DNA of 64,000 bases, taken from Vulcanimicrobiota bacterium. GTDB lineage: Bacteria; Vulcanimicrobiota; Xenobia; Xenobiales; JADMJV01. The notes under the pieces are model-generated. The model made no database searches and was not told the origin of the DNA. It was given only the letters and a program-made list of their open reading frames with translations. Every line of letters starts with the position of its first letter. Within the stretch, counting starts at the first letter, position 1. Below, one piece after another: positions 16,962 through 25,121 of this stretch. The translations under genes were made by a program, and so were the position numbers. The DNA lies in contig JAFKGI010000008.1 of NCBI GenBank assembly GCA_017307785.1, positions 168,132 to 232,131 on the forward strand, written 5' to 3'.

Positions 16962-16995
16962 TTTTGTAGTGCATTTCGTGAAGTGCACTACAAAA
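16962..16995. repeat. 34-base palindrome with perfect 12-bp arms
   Basis: The arms TTTTGTAGTGCA (16962-16973) and TGCACTACAAAA (16984-16995) are perfect inverted repeats. The ten bases between them are themselves nearly symmetric, so the element is almost fully palindromic. It ends 19 bases before the TPR gene at 17015. It shares TGCACTAC with the core of the 159-bp repeats just upstream. It may be an operator, a protein-bound hairpin or a transposon end. Confidence 0.8.
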
Positions 16996-17014
16996 TAGGG
17001 GAGGGTGAAGTCGA

Positions 17015-18079
17015 ATGTTTTTGAGGAAGAGAGCAAACCGGGTTTTGCTGTTGCGGTCCTATCGGGACGGCGAAGGCAAGGTGCGTCAGGCAAGACTGGG
17101 CCATTTTTTGAGTGTGCAAGAGGCTCGGGACAGCTTGCGGTCTCAGGACTGGCGTGATGACTTCAGTCGTCGCAACGTGGGACTGAAGATTGACTGGGAC
17201 GGGCTTGCCGACCAGGCGGAGCAACTGCCTGACGCGGACGTTAAGCCCGTTCCTCAGCGACCGCTGGGACTAAGGGTGGAAGAGGCCCTGAGCACCTTTC
17301 TTCGGCTCTGGCCGCAATTGGAAGACGCCCGGCGAAAACGCGAAATCGCCGATCTGCTGCGCGAGCAATTGCGACGGATGGAAGCGCCCGAATCTGAACT
17401 AGAGACCCTTCAATGGCAAGCGGAAGCGGCTCTCGAGCCGCGCCGAACCCAACGACAGGATGGAAGCGCGGACTTTTACCTGAAAACGCTCGGGGAGCGG
17501 GCTTCCCAGTTGCAAGAACAAGGCCGAATGGACGAGGCCTGTGGCCTGCTCGAGCGTCGAGTGACAGCCAATCCGAGCGAGCAAAATCTGGCAGAATACG
17601 GTGCCGTCTTACAGATGCTCGGGCGGACCGAAGAAGCCATCGCGCAATATCGACGGATTCCCCGTGCCAACCCGATTCGTCACTACAACCTGGCCTCGCT
17701 TTACTGCACTAAGGGGCGAATGGACGAAGCTCTGACCGCGGTGATGGATGGCCTGCTGCGCGATTCCAGGATTGCCCGCGCCACCACGGCTCTTCGAGAG
17801 GGACGCCCGCCTGACCACGGCCAGGAATACTGGGAGAAGTTCGGGCATCTGTGGGACCCGATCGGGCGCTGGTTTCTCATGGGAACCTACGCTCAGCCGC
17901 TGGTGAAGCTTCGTCTGTCCAACGCGGCTGGTTCGCGTGTCTTGCCTCGCATGCTGGTCAAAGGAAAGCCGCGTGCCTTGCTACTCCAGCGAGTTCTCTA
18001 CTGGGACCCGCCCCAACCGAAAACTCAGGTGGTGGCCCGACGCAAGCGATCCAAAACGGCTTCCCAAGAAGGCTCTTGA
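17015..18079 (+). CDS. TPR protein with a transposase-like N-terminus
   Basis: A 354-residue protein; the ATG is preceded by GGGAGG. Residues 1-35 (FLRKRANRVLLLRSYRDGEG then KVRQARLGHF) resemble the N-terminus of IS1634-type transposases, which begin with an ESYR..GKVRQR.L..LG pattern. No DDE catalytic core follows. Residues about 160-260 contain TPR-like helix pairs (QLQEQGRMDEACGLLERRV; AVLQMLGRTEEAIAQYRRI; ASLYCTKGRMDEALTAVMDG), and the C-terminus is basic. It sits right after the 159-bp repeats and a large palindrome. It may be a domesticated transposon-derived DNA-binding protein. The last 55 bases overlap the convergent sua5 gene. Confidence 0.7.
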   Translation: MFLRKRANRVLLLRSYRDGEGKVRQARLGHFLSVQEARDSLRSQDWRDDFSRRNVGLKIDWDGLADQAEQLPDADVKPVPQRPLGLRVEEALSTFLRLWPQLEDARRKREIADLLREQLRRMEAPESELETLQWQAEAALEPRRTQRQDGSADFYLKTLGERASQLQEQGRMDEACGLLERRVTANPSEQNLAEYGAVLQMLGRTEEAIAQYRRIPRANPIRHYNLASLYCTKGRMDEALTAVMDGLLRDSRIARATTALREGRPPDHGQEYWEKFGHLWDPIGRWFLMGTYAQPLVKLRLSNAAGSRVLPRMLVKGKPRALLLQRVLYWDPPQPKTQVVARRKRSKTASQEGS

Positions 18080-18915
18080 GGCGGCTTTTCGACCACAATG
18101 ACATCCACCCCGGACTCATCCAGTTCGCGCAGGGCTGCGTAAAGGCGGCTCCCATACTCGGCCGCCGAAGCTGGCATAACCACTTCGGCCGTGGCGCCGC
18201 GAGAAGTGAAGCCCAACCAGGCCCAGCGGCCCGAGGGGGTATCGCCGTCGTCCCAATGGGTGGGGGTACGCGGAGCATAGTGACGGTCCAGCGCTCCCGG
18301 CACGCGAGGGGCGGTCTGATCGGAAGACGCCAAGGGACCCGTGACTTCTTCCAGTTCTGCCCGCGAAAGTTGGCCCGGCCGCAGCAAACGAGGTTGGGGG
18401 CCGGTCAGGTCGACAATGGATGACTCCAATCCCACCGGGCAGGCACCGCCGTCCAGCACGGCCAGGTCGGGGAATTCCGAATTTACGTGAGCGGCGCGGG
18501 TGGGGCTGGTGTGTCCGAAGCGATTGGCCGAAGGGGCCACTACCGGTTGCCCCAGTTCTCGCAGCGTCTCCAAAGTCAGAGGATGGCGCGGCACGCGCAG
18601 CGCTACACTGTCCTGCCCTCCGGTGATGAGCGGACTGACGCGCGCCAGACGCGGCACCACCATGGTCAGGGGACCGGGCCAGAACCGCTCGGCCAGGCGT
18701 TCGAAGAGGGGAGGCAGCACGCCCCAATGGGCGGCCCAGTCGGCCTCACCCAGGTGAACGATCAGCGGGTGATCGGCCGGTCGGCCTTTCAGAGCGAAGA
18801 CCTGGCGGATGGCGGCTTCCTGAGTGGCGTCGGCGGCCAATCCGTAAACGGTTTCGGTGGGGATGGCCACCAGTTGGCCACTGCGTAAAAGTTCGGCTGC
18901 TTGGGACGGGGTCAC
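18025..18915 (-). CDS. sua5: Threonylcarbamoyl-AMP synthase (Sua5 type)
   Basis: A 296-residue two-domain protein. The N-terminal YrdC domain (about residues 1-190) has IPTETVYGLAADAT, KGRPADHPLIVHL, FWPGPLTMV, ALRVPRHPLTLETL, PVVAPSANRFGHTSPT and GLESSIVDL. The C-terminal Sua5 domain follows a linker containing PRVPGALDRHYAPRTP. It makes threonylcarbamoyl-AMP from threonine, bicarbonate and ATP for t6A37 of ANN-decoding tRNAs. The GTG start overlaps the stop of the SGNH hydrolase gene by four bases, so the two are probably co-transcribed. Confidence 0.94.
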   Translation of the reverse strand: MTPSQAAELLRSGQLVAIPTETVYGLAADATQEAAIRQVFALKGRPADHPLIVHLGEADWAAHWGVLPPLFERLAERFWPGPLTMVVPRLARVSPLITGGQDSVALRVPRHPLTLETLRELGQPVVAPSANRFGHTSPTRAAHVNSEFPDLAVLDGGACPVGLESSIVDLTGPQPRLLRPGQLSRAELEEVTGPLASSDQTAPRVPGALDRHYAPRTPTHWDDGDTPSGRWAWLGFTSRGATAEVVMPASAAEYGSRLYAALRELDESGVDVIVVEKPPQEPSWEAVLDRLRRATT

Positions 18916-20510
18916 GAAACCGAGTTCAACTGCTCCGAGACAAAACCATTCAGCAACAGCTTGGCAGCCTGGCGATGAGGATCGCCGGCCAGGGCCTGTT
19001 TTTCGTCGACCGGCTGGCTGTTGAGCAAAGTGGTGAAGCGTTGGTCGCCTTTCAGGTCGACGCGAGCCTTGTCGATAATCTCGTTGGCGATGACTGCATA
19101 GCCCACGTCGCTGGGGTGAATGCCGTCAAAGCTGAACATCCCCTGATAGCCCCGGCGATCTTCGGAACCGGTGAAGATGTTGGTGACCGTGACCGCCTCA
19201 CCCTCGCCCCGCAGAGGAATGCCTTCGCGCGCGGCCCGGCTCAAAGTGGCGTTGACGTCCACCAGATGAACCCGCTCATGTTTCGCGTCCAGGTCCTTCA
19301 ATAGTCCGTTGTATTCGCTGACGCGCTTCTGAATGGTGGCGGTTTCTTCCGGATCGAGAGCTTCGGCCTCGGTGAAGACACCGCCGCCGCCGCGCATCGC
19401 CGTCATCGACAGCAGAGCCGCATCCAGGTCCTTTTCCGTCTTCACCTTATAGTAGTGCGTCAGCTTTTTGAGGATCTGAGCCAGGCCCACGCGCGTGCCC
19501 TCCGGGAAATATTCGCGCCCGTCCTTTCCCTTGCCGGCCACTTTGGTGGGCAATTTCCAGTTGGAGATCTTGTCGGTGACGTCGCAGCCGCCCGGCAAAA
19601 CCATGCGGAAGGGCAGCGGGCCGACCTTCTCGCCCAGCTTGAACAGATGCGGAATCACCGTTACGTCGGGAATGTTCATCAACATGATCTCGGCGTCGGT
19701 TTCTTGGAGCAGACGCGTGACCGTGCCATTGGGGCCGGCCATAGTGGAGGCGAAACCTGGAATCACCTCGGGCGTGTCGACCAGCTCGGTCTTGCTCCAG
19801 GGCCATTTCTTGTGCTCGACCTTCCAGGGCCGATCTTCCATTGGGGTCAGGGACAGATCGTTGACTTCGCCGGTCAAAGCGCCCGCCAGCGCATCGTTGT
19901 TGCCGGCCCAGAGCATCACCATGTCGGGCTTTTGGGCGATGGCCGAATCGATCTGGGAAACGCCGTGCTTGGCCGAGCGGCCCCCCTGGGTGATCTGGCG
20001 GATAAAAGGAACCTCGGCCAGCATCGCCCCCTTGCCCTCGATGCCCATGATCACTTCGTGGGCGTAGTCTTTGACATTGCTGACGGTGTTGAGGTGGCGG
20101 GCCTCCAGTCCGGGGATGGCGAAGTTTTGCACCTCACCCTTCTCCAGCCGTTGACCCATGCCGCCGGCGTGATAGATGCCGGTGTAGAGCCACTCGGGGG
20201 GATTGATTCCCACGGCGGTGGCGGCCATCGGGGCCAGATGCGCCAGGCCCGCGATGGAATAGCGCCAGGCGGTTTTCATCAAGGAGCTGTCCGGGCTCAT
20301 GAAAAGTTTCGGAGGAATGCCGTTTTCGCTCAGCAGCGGTTGCTTGAACTGCATCGCGCCCTGTTTGGCGATGAGGGCGGGATAAGAATGCTGCTGGCGG
20401 CTACCCACCAGGTTGCAGTCTTGCATACCAGCCGTCAGGCTGTCGCCGATGGCCACCAGTTTAGGGGCCTTTCGCGGCAGCGGAGCGGGCGAATGCGAGG
20501 AAACTTTCAT
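18912..20510 (-). CDS. SGNH/GDSL-family hydrolase
   Basis: A 532-residue protein with the SGNH blocks: AIGDSLTAG (nucleophile serine, about residue 24), a glycine/asparagine in the middle region, WAGNNDAL near 200, and FDGIHPSDVGYAVIANEI near the C-terminus with the catalytic Asp and His. No signal peptide is visible, so it is probably cytoplasmic unless a non-classical route applies. Enzymes of this family cleave esters or acyl groups of lipids or polysaccharides. The insertion between the blocks is long, making it larger than a typical 200-250-residue GDSL protein. It is first in a transcript with sua5; its substrate is unknown. Confidence 0.85.
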   Translation of the reverse strand: MKVSSHSPAPLPRKAPKLVAIGDSLTAGMQDCNLVGSRQQHSYPALIAKQGAMQFKQPLLSENGIPPKLFMSPDSSLMKTAWRYSIAGLAHLAPMAATAVGINPPEWLYTGIYHAGGMGQRLEKGEVQNFAIPGLEARHLNTVSNVKDYAHEVIMGIEGKGAMLAEVPFIRQITQGGRSAKHGVSQIDSAIAQKPDMVMLWAGNNDALAGALTGEVNDLSLTPMEDRPWKVEHKKWPWSKTELVDTPEVIPGFASTMAGPNGTVTRLLQETDAEIMLMNIPDVTVIPHLFKLGEKVGPLPFRMVLPGGCDVTDKISNWKLPTKVAGKGKDGREYFPEGTRVGLAQILKKLTHYYKVKTEKDLDAALLSMTAMRGGGGVFTEAEALDPEETATIQKRVSEYNGLLKDLDAKHERVHLVDVNATLSRAAREGIPLRGEGEAVTVTNIFTGSEDRRGYQGMFSFDGIHPSDVGYAVIANEIIDKARVDLKGDQRFTTLLNSQPVDEKQALAGDPHRQAAKLLLNGFVSEQLNSVS

Positions 20511-20607
20511 ACAGACAGTCTAGGCACTACCGGGGCCATGCATGTTACAAAAAGGTGACATGGTCATGACTACCAGGGCATTGCCAGTCCCAAGAGAACT
20601 CGCCTGA

Positions 20608-22125
20608 ATGGAGCCGCTCCGCCCATCTCAGCCGAACTGGATGCAGTCTGCCCGGCCCAAGCTCAAGAGTACGGCTCAGGAGAGCTCCCCGGACGGGCCC
20701 TCGCCTTATGCCGGAGCCGCCGATTCTTTTCGGGAGATGGCTCGCCAAAAGCTCAAGCCCACCTACTCCTATCCGGGCGCCAAACTGGTGGAATTTACGG
20801 CCCTGCAATTGGCCGAGGCTCACTACCTGAAGCAGGGGCAAGGCGAAGTGACCCCGGCGCCCGCCGTCGGCCAGCCTCGATCCGGTATGCTGGGGAACCA
20901 GGCCTACATGAACTCGCTGGTCAGCGCCCAGTTGACCTGCCTTCCCGCTCTGGCTCCCCTGCTGGTGGGCGTACTGGGAGACCTGGACCCGCAGAAAATT
21001 TCCGGAGTCTCGCATTCCAACGGCGACAACAAGTGGAACATCGCCGGAGGCAGCCTGGCGGATCAAATCCGGGTCAGCCAGGCGATCGGAGGCCAGCAGC
21101 AAGCCCTGGGATTTCCGCTCACAGGGGTACTCGATGGAGCCGAGCCGGAACGCGTATCCCAGGCGCTCCAGCCTTTGCGGGAACAGATCGGTCCGGAACG
21201 GCTTCAGAACCTTCTCAAGAACGTCCACATTCAGACCTACCTGGGCGAAGTCCAGTCCGGCCCGAGTGCGGGAATGGGAGGACTGGGCGGCGGGGGGCAG
21301 GTGGCCATTGCCCGAGATGCCCTGCTGGACCCGGAAAAAGCCAGGGACTATTTAGGGCACGAAATCGGGCACCTGGTGGATGAAGAGATGGGCCGCAAAT
21401 TCGGCGTCTTGCTCCTCAGCGACCACCCCGTCAGTCCCTTTGGTAAAGGGGAGGTCGGCGATTTCCGCAGCGACTACGCCCGACGCAACCGGATGGAGGA
21501 TTTCGCCGAAACCCACACCGACCTGATGCTGAACTGGCGCCTCTACAAGCAGTTTCCCGAGCTCGGCATGCTGGCACGCGGCAAGTACGGCGAGAAGCTT
21601 ACCTTCATCGCGCAGAACTGCTACGACTGGACCTTTGCCGCGCCCCGGCCCCATCTGGTGAAAATGGCTGAGGATGTGCGCTCCGGTCAGTCTCCGCTGG
21701 GCTACCGCAACGCCGCGGGCGAATTGGTCGAGGCCGACAAGACGCTGCAGAGAATCCTCAAGACGCTCCAGGCTCACACAGGCCCGGGCGGGGTTCTGGA
21801 CGAGGAAAAGGTTTTCGCCGTCAGCCGACCCGAGCAGACTCGCCGCCGCTGGGTTCTCGACGCTCTCCGTCAGCAGCCTGGAGAAACGCGGCAGGCCGTC
21901 TCCGTGCAAGAAACCGCCCGAGACATTCAGCGGGCCGCCTCGCTGATCAAAGGGGACCCCGAGAAGCCGCGGCTGGGCGGTTCGGTTCTGCGCGCCCTGG
22001 AAATGGGCGGGCCGATTTTTGCCGCTCAGTGCGGGGAGCAACTGGGCGATGCACCGGAGGTGCGCAAATATCTCGACTCGATGACCACGGTCGCCGGGAC
22101 GACCTGGCAGCCCGGCACCTTCTAG
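20608..22125 (+). CDS. Putative zinc metallopeptidase with HEIGH motif
   Basis: A 505-residue protein without a signal peptide. GHEIGHLVDEEMGRKFG near residues 250-266 gives an HExxH zinc site, and MEDFAETHTDLMLNW about 40 residues later supplies a likely glutamate ligand, the spacing seen in gluzincins such as the lethal-factor-like group. The first 100 residues are polar and proline-rich with no recognised domain. The ATG at 20608 overlaps no neighbour and is transcribed divergently from the SGNH hydrolase. The next gene starts four bases after its stop, so the two form a pair. Target proteins cannot be predicted. Confidence 0.7.
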   Translation: MEPLRPSQPNWMQSARPKLKSTAQESSPDGPSPYAGAADSFREMARQKLKPTYSYPGAKLVEFTALQLAEAHYLKQGQGEVTPAPAVGQPRSGMLGNQAYMNSLVSAQLTCLPALAPLLVGVLGDLDPQKISGVSHSNGDNKWNIAGGSLADQIRVSQAIGGQQQALGFPLTGVLDGAEPERVSQALQPLREQIGPERLQNLLKNVHIQTYLGEVQSGPSAGMGGLGGGGQVAIARDALLDPEKARDYLGHEIGHLVDEEMGRKFGVLLLSDHPVSPFGKGEVGDFRSDYARRNRMEDFAETHTDLMLNWRLYKQFPELGMLARGKYGEKLTFIAQNCYDWTFAAPRPHLVKMAEDVRSGQSPLGYRNAAGELVEADKTLQRILKTLQAHTGPGGVLDEEKVFAVSRPEQTRRRWVLDALRQQPGETRQAVSVQETARDIQRAASLIKGDPEKPRLGGSVLRALEMGGPIFAAQCGEQLGDAPEVRKYLDSMTTVAGTTWQPGTF

Positions 22126-22129
22126 CTCG

Positions 22130-22945
22130 ATGATGCAGCCTTTCCAGCCGCTTGGTCCGCGCCAACCCTGGGTGGATTCGGCAGGGCTGCTCAAGCGCAA
22201 CCAGTTAGGCGTTCCCTCGGAAGAAGCTCCGCCTGCCACCTCTCACGACTCCGTGTCGTTTTCGAAAAAAGACAAAGAGCGCGAAGAGCGGGAGCGCAAC
22301 CAGAAAACCTATCGTCGGCCCACCTTTCCCATGCCTCCGGTTCCGGCACCGCGCCAGGCCGCCGGCGGCGGCTTCCTCATGAAGGGCGCGCCCGAGCCCA
22401 AAGCCGAGAAGCCCATGAAGGAAGAAGACCTGCCCAGCTATGGCCGTTGGAGCGGTCCCGCCCTCGAGCCGGAGCCCTGGCCCGACCTGGAAGTGGAAGT
22501 GGACTGGAGCTGCCCGGACTGGATCGAGCCCTTGCTGGCCGATCCTCCGGACCACCCGGGCCGCAGTCGACTGGCCTGGCTGCTGTGCCGCTTCGGACCC
22601 GGCATCGCCCGGCGCTGCATCGATTTTGGACTGACGGTTCATCTGGGGGCCGAGTTTGCCCGTCACGAGCTCCAGGTGACGGTGCTGTCGGGAGCCCCGC
22701 CCGTGCAGATTTACGAAGCCTTCGCCCGAGCCTACGACCTGGCTCTCGGGGATGGTCTTTGCGCCAGCCTCAGTTCCCTGGCGGTACTCTCGAATTACCA
22801 TCAGTGCCGTGCCCAGGATCCCCGCTGGACCGGACCCGATCACTTCTTCGCCGAGCAGCTGGCGGGGTTTCTCAGCGGAGGGGTAGCGGCCTCGGTGGCC
22901 ATGGGTGGGTACGTCGATTATCTAATCAAGCAGTCTCATGGTTGA
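22130..22945 (+). CDS. Hypothetical partner of the HEIGH metallopeptidase
   Basis: A 271-residue protein whose first 110 residues are polar and disordered (KKDKEREERERNQKTYRRP; PMPPVPAPRQAAGGG). The second half is compact and helical (SRLAWLLCRFGPGIARRCID, YEAFARAYDLALGDGLCASL) and ends with DHFFAEQLAGFLSG. It starts four bases after the peptidase stop. The N-terminal style (MMQPFQPLGPRQPW) resembles that of the upstream protein. No catalytic motif is seen. It may be a substrate, adaptor or inhibitor of the peptidase; that is inference from position only. Its stop lies inside the -35 box of the rpsN promoter. Confidence 0.55.
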   Translation: MMQPFQPLGPRQPWVDSAGLLKRNQLGVPSEEAPPATSHDSVSFSKKDKEREERERNQKTYRRPTFPMPPVPAPRQAAGGGFLMKGAPEPKAEKPMKEEDLPSYGRWSGPALEPEPWPDLEVEVDWSCPDWIEPLLADPPDHPGRSRLAWLLCRFGPGIARRCIDFGLTVHLGAEFARHELQVTVLSGAPPVQIYEAFARAYDLALGDGLCASLSSLAVLSNYHQCRAQDPRWTGPDHFFAEQLAGFLSGGVAASVAMGGYVDYLIKQSHG

Positions 22946-22970
22946 CAGTGCTTCGGCTTTTGCCTATACT
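22942..22970 (+). promoter_or_regulatory. Sigma-70-type promoter of rpsN
   Basis: TTGACA at 22942-22947 and TATACT at 22965-22970 are separated by 17 bases. The predicted start is near 22977, leaving a leader of about 50 bases with a GC hairpin and then GAGGAA ahead of the rpsN ATG. Confidence 0.85.
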
Positions 22971-23026
22971 CCGCAAATACTACCGACCCCCCGCCTTGCG
23001 GGAGGCAGCAACGAGGAACCCTTTCG

Positions 23027-23332
23027 ATGGCGAAAGTCAGCAAAGTCGTAAACAATAACCGTCGCCGGGAAATGGCATTGCGCCATAAGGCCAAGCGCGA
23101 TGAGCTTCGCAAGAAAGCCATCGATCCCAAAGTCAGCCCTGAAGAACAGGAAGCTGCGCGGATCAAGCTTCAAGCCATGCCCCGCAACGGTTCACTCACT
23201 CGCGTGGTCAACCGCTGCCAGATCTCGGGCCGCCCCAAGGCTGTATACCGCAAGTTCATGCTTTCGCGTATCGTGCTCCGAGAAATGGCTCACCAGGGCT
23301 TGATTCCGGGAATGAAAAAAGGCAGCTGGTAA
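23027..23332 (+). CDS. rpsN: 30S ribosomal protein S14
   Basis: A 101-residue protein of the long, zinc-independent S14 type: no CxxC pairs, but [19 protein letters not shown] and the C-terminal [25 protein letters not shown] are typical. It binds the 3' domain of 16S rRNA in the small subunit head. It is monocistronic here, with its own strong promoter and terminator, and lies outside any spc-type ribosomal operon. It could be the only S14 or a zinc-free paralogue used under zinc limitation; the window does not decide. Confidence 0.97.
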   Translation: MAKVSKVVNNNRRREMALRHKAKRDELRKKAIDPKVSPEEQEAARIKLQAMPRNGSLTRVVNRCQISGRPKAVYRKFMLSRIVLREMAHQGLIPGMKKGSW

Positions 23333-23352
23333 AACAGCGCCTGACCGGTCTG

Positions 23353-23384
23353 AACAAAACCACCTAACGGTGGTTTTGTTGTTT
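23353..23384 (+). terminator. Rho-independent terminator after rpsN
   Basis: AACAAAACCACC (23353-23364) pairs perfectly with GGTGGTTTTGTT (23369-23380) around a TAAC loop. A T-rich GTTTTG follows. It separates rpsN from gmhA. Confidence 0.85.
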
Positions 23385-23395
23385 TGTGAGGAAAT

Positions 23396-23974
23396 TTGTA
23401 CCAGAGCCTGATTCGCGCCTCCCTTCAGGAGGGCATCGAGTTACGCCAAAAGATGCTGGAGCTGGCCGACGAAATCGAGGCCGGTGGTAAGCTGCTGATC
23501 GAATCTCTGGCTGCAGGCGGTCGCATCTTCTTCTGCGGGAACGGCGGCAGCGCCGCCGACTGCCAGCACCTCGCCGCCGAGCTGGTGGGCCGTTTTGAGA
23601 TGGACAACCAGCTCAACGCCCTGGCGCTCACCACCGACACCTCCATCCTCACGGCCGTGGCCAATGATTTTGGCTATGAGCAGATCTACGTGCGTCAACT
23701 GCGCGCGCTGGCACGCCCGGGAGACTGTCTGGTGGCCATCAGCACCTCCGGAAATTCTCCCAACATTGTCAAGGCGGTCGAGGCCGCCCGCGAAATTGGC
23801 TGCTCCACCGTCGGTCTGGCGGGCGGGCAGGGAGGCCAACTGGCCCAACTGTGTACGCATACGCTGGTCGTTCCCTGCGTGCGTACCTGTCGCACCCAGG
23901 AGATCCATCTGTCAGTCGGTCACATCTGGTGCGAAATGATCGAGGAAGCCCGTCGTGCTGGGCAGCTCCCCTGA
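23396..23974 (+). CDS. gmhA: Phosphoheptose (sedoheptulose 7-phosphate) isomerase GmhA
   Basis: A 192-residue SIS-domain isomerase with a TTG start preceded by GAGGAAA. It converts sedoheptulose 7-phosphate to D-glycero-D-manno-heptose 7-phosphate, the first step of ADP-heptose synthesis. Diagnostic segments are FFCGNGGSAADCQHLAAELV, LTTDTSILTAVANDFGYEQI, ISTSGNSPNIV and TCRTQEIHLSVGHIWCEMIE, whose Gln and His take part in catalysis and metal binding. It overlaps the following glycosyltransferase by 20 bases, supporting a role in heptose-containing cell-surface glycan or LPS. Confidence 0.93.
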   Translation: MYQSLIRASLQEGIELRQKMLELADEIEAGGKLLIESLAAGGRIFFCGNGGSAADCQHLAAELVGRFEMDNQLNALALTTDTSILTAVANDFGYEQIYVRQLRALARPGDCLVAISTSGNSPNIVKAVEAAREIGCSTVGLAGGQGGQLAQLCTHTLVVPCVRTCRTQEIHLSVGHIWCEMIEEARRAGQLP

Positions 23975-25121
23975 CCCGCTGAGAGTCGGACTCTTCTCCA
24001 ACATCTATCGCCCCATCATCAGTGGGGTGGTCAACTCCATTGATTTGATCCGCAAAGAGCTCCTGAACCAGGGCCATTGTCCCTTCGTGTTTGCGCCCCG
24101 CGCCCCCGGCTATCGAGACGCCCACTCTGGCGTCTGGCGTTTCCCCTCTATCGAGCTCAGCCGGCGCGTGAAGTATCCGCTGGCCAATCCTTGCTGGCCG
24201 CCCACTCACTATGCCATCTCGCAAAGCCGCCTGCAGGTCGTTCACGCCCATCATCCCTTCTGGTTGGGCGAAGTCGGCTGGATGTGGGCCAGGCTGCAAA
24301 AGATCCCGCTGGTGTATACCTTTCACACGCAGTATGAGCAGTACTGCCATTACCTCAAGCTGCCCCAGGCGCCCTTGCGGGCCGTGACGCGCTGGGCCGT
24401 GAAAAGCTTTACCAGTCGCTGCAACTTGATCATCGCGCCCAGCCCGGCCATTCGCGACGTCATGCAGGACCTGGGCATTCGCACCTGGACCGAAACCTTG
24501 CCCAATGCCATCGATCTGGAACGTTTCCAGGGGCGGCGCGACCGGCAGGCCCTGCGCCAGCAGCTGGGCTGGCCTCAAGATGCACCCATCGCCATTTACG
24601 CTGGCCGGCTCGGCCGCGAGAAGAATCTGCCGTTTCTCTTGCAGGCCTTTACACGGGTGCCGGGGGCCTGTCTGGCCATTGTCGGCGATGGTCCGGATTT
24701 GCCGGCCTTGCGCCAACAGGCCCGTGACCTCGGGGTGACCGAGCGAGTGCTTTTTACCGGTGGGGCCAGCTATCCGGAGATGCCCAACTACTACGCGGCC
24801 GCGGATTTCTTTTGCATGAGTTCGACCACCGAGGTGAAGCCATTGGTGGTGCTCGAGGCTCTGGCTTCGCGGCTGCCGGTGGTGGCGGTTTCCGCCTGCG
24901 GTACGGCCGATACCGTCAGTCACGGTCATGACGGACTGCTGACTTCGGAGCGCCTGGACGACTTTGCCGGAGCCTGCGCTCGCCTGTGCGACGACCGCAA
25001 GCTCCGACTGGATATGTCCGAAGAAGCCGGCCGCTCGGCCGAAAGTTACTCGATCGAACGCTACACCGGCCGCCTGGTGGAACTCTACCGCGAGGCCGCC
25101 CGCCGCATCAGTGCTTCTTGA
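23955..25121 (+). CDS. GT4-family glycosyltransferase
   Basis: A 388-residue GT-B glycosyltransferase with a GTG start inside the end of gmhA. The N-terminal domain begins RVGLFSNIYRPIISGVVNSI, typical of enzymes like 1,2-diacylglycerol or phosphatidylinositol glycosyltransferases, with VVHAHHPFWLGEVG and VYTFHTQYEQYCHYL. The C-terminal donor domain (PF00534 type) has IAIYAGRLGREKNLPFLLQA, VGDGPDLPALRQ and MSSTTEVKPLVVLEALASRL, including the E-x7-E region. The nucleotide-sugar donor is unknown. Co-transcription with gmhA suggests a surface polysaccharide or lipid glycan. It overlaps the convergent zinc-ribbon gene by 14 bases. Confidence 0.87.
   Translation: MLGSSPDPLRVGLFSNIYRPIISGVVNSIDLIRKELLNQGHCPFVFAPRAPGYRDAHSGVWRFPSIELSRRVKYPLANPCWPPTHYAISQSRLQVVHAHHPFWLGEVGWMWARLQKIPLVYTFHTQYEQYCHYLKLPQAPLRAVTRWAVKSFTSRCNLIIAPSPAIRDVMQDLGIRTWTETLPNAIDLERFQGRRDRQALRQQLGWPQDAPIAIYAGRLGREKNLPFLLQAFTRVPGACLAIVGDGPDLPALRQQARDLGVTERVLFTGGASYPEMPNYYAAADFFCMSSTTEVKPLVVLEALASRLPVVAVSACGTADTVSHGHDGLLTSERLDDFAGACARLCDDRKLRLDMSEEAGRSAESYSIERYTGRLVELYREAARRISAS

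Noticed and set aside
17015..18079. A complete insertion sequence
   Set aside because: Only the first 35 residues look like a transposase; no DDE core, no flanking terminal inverted repeats or target duplication were found.
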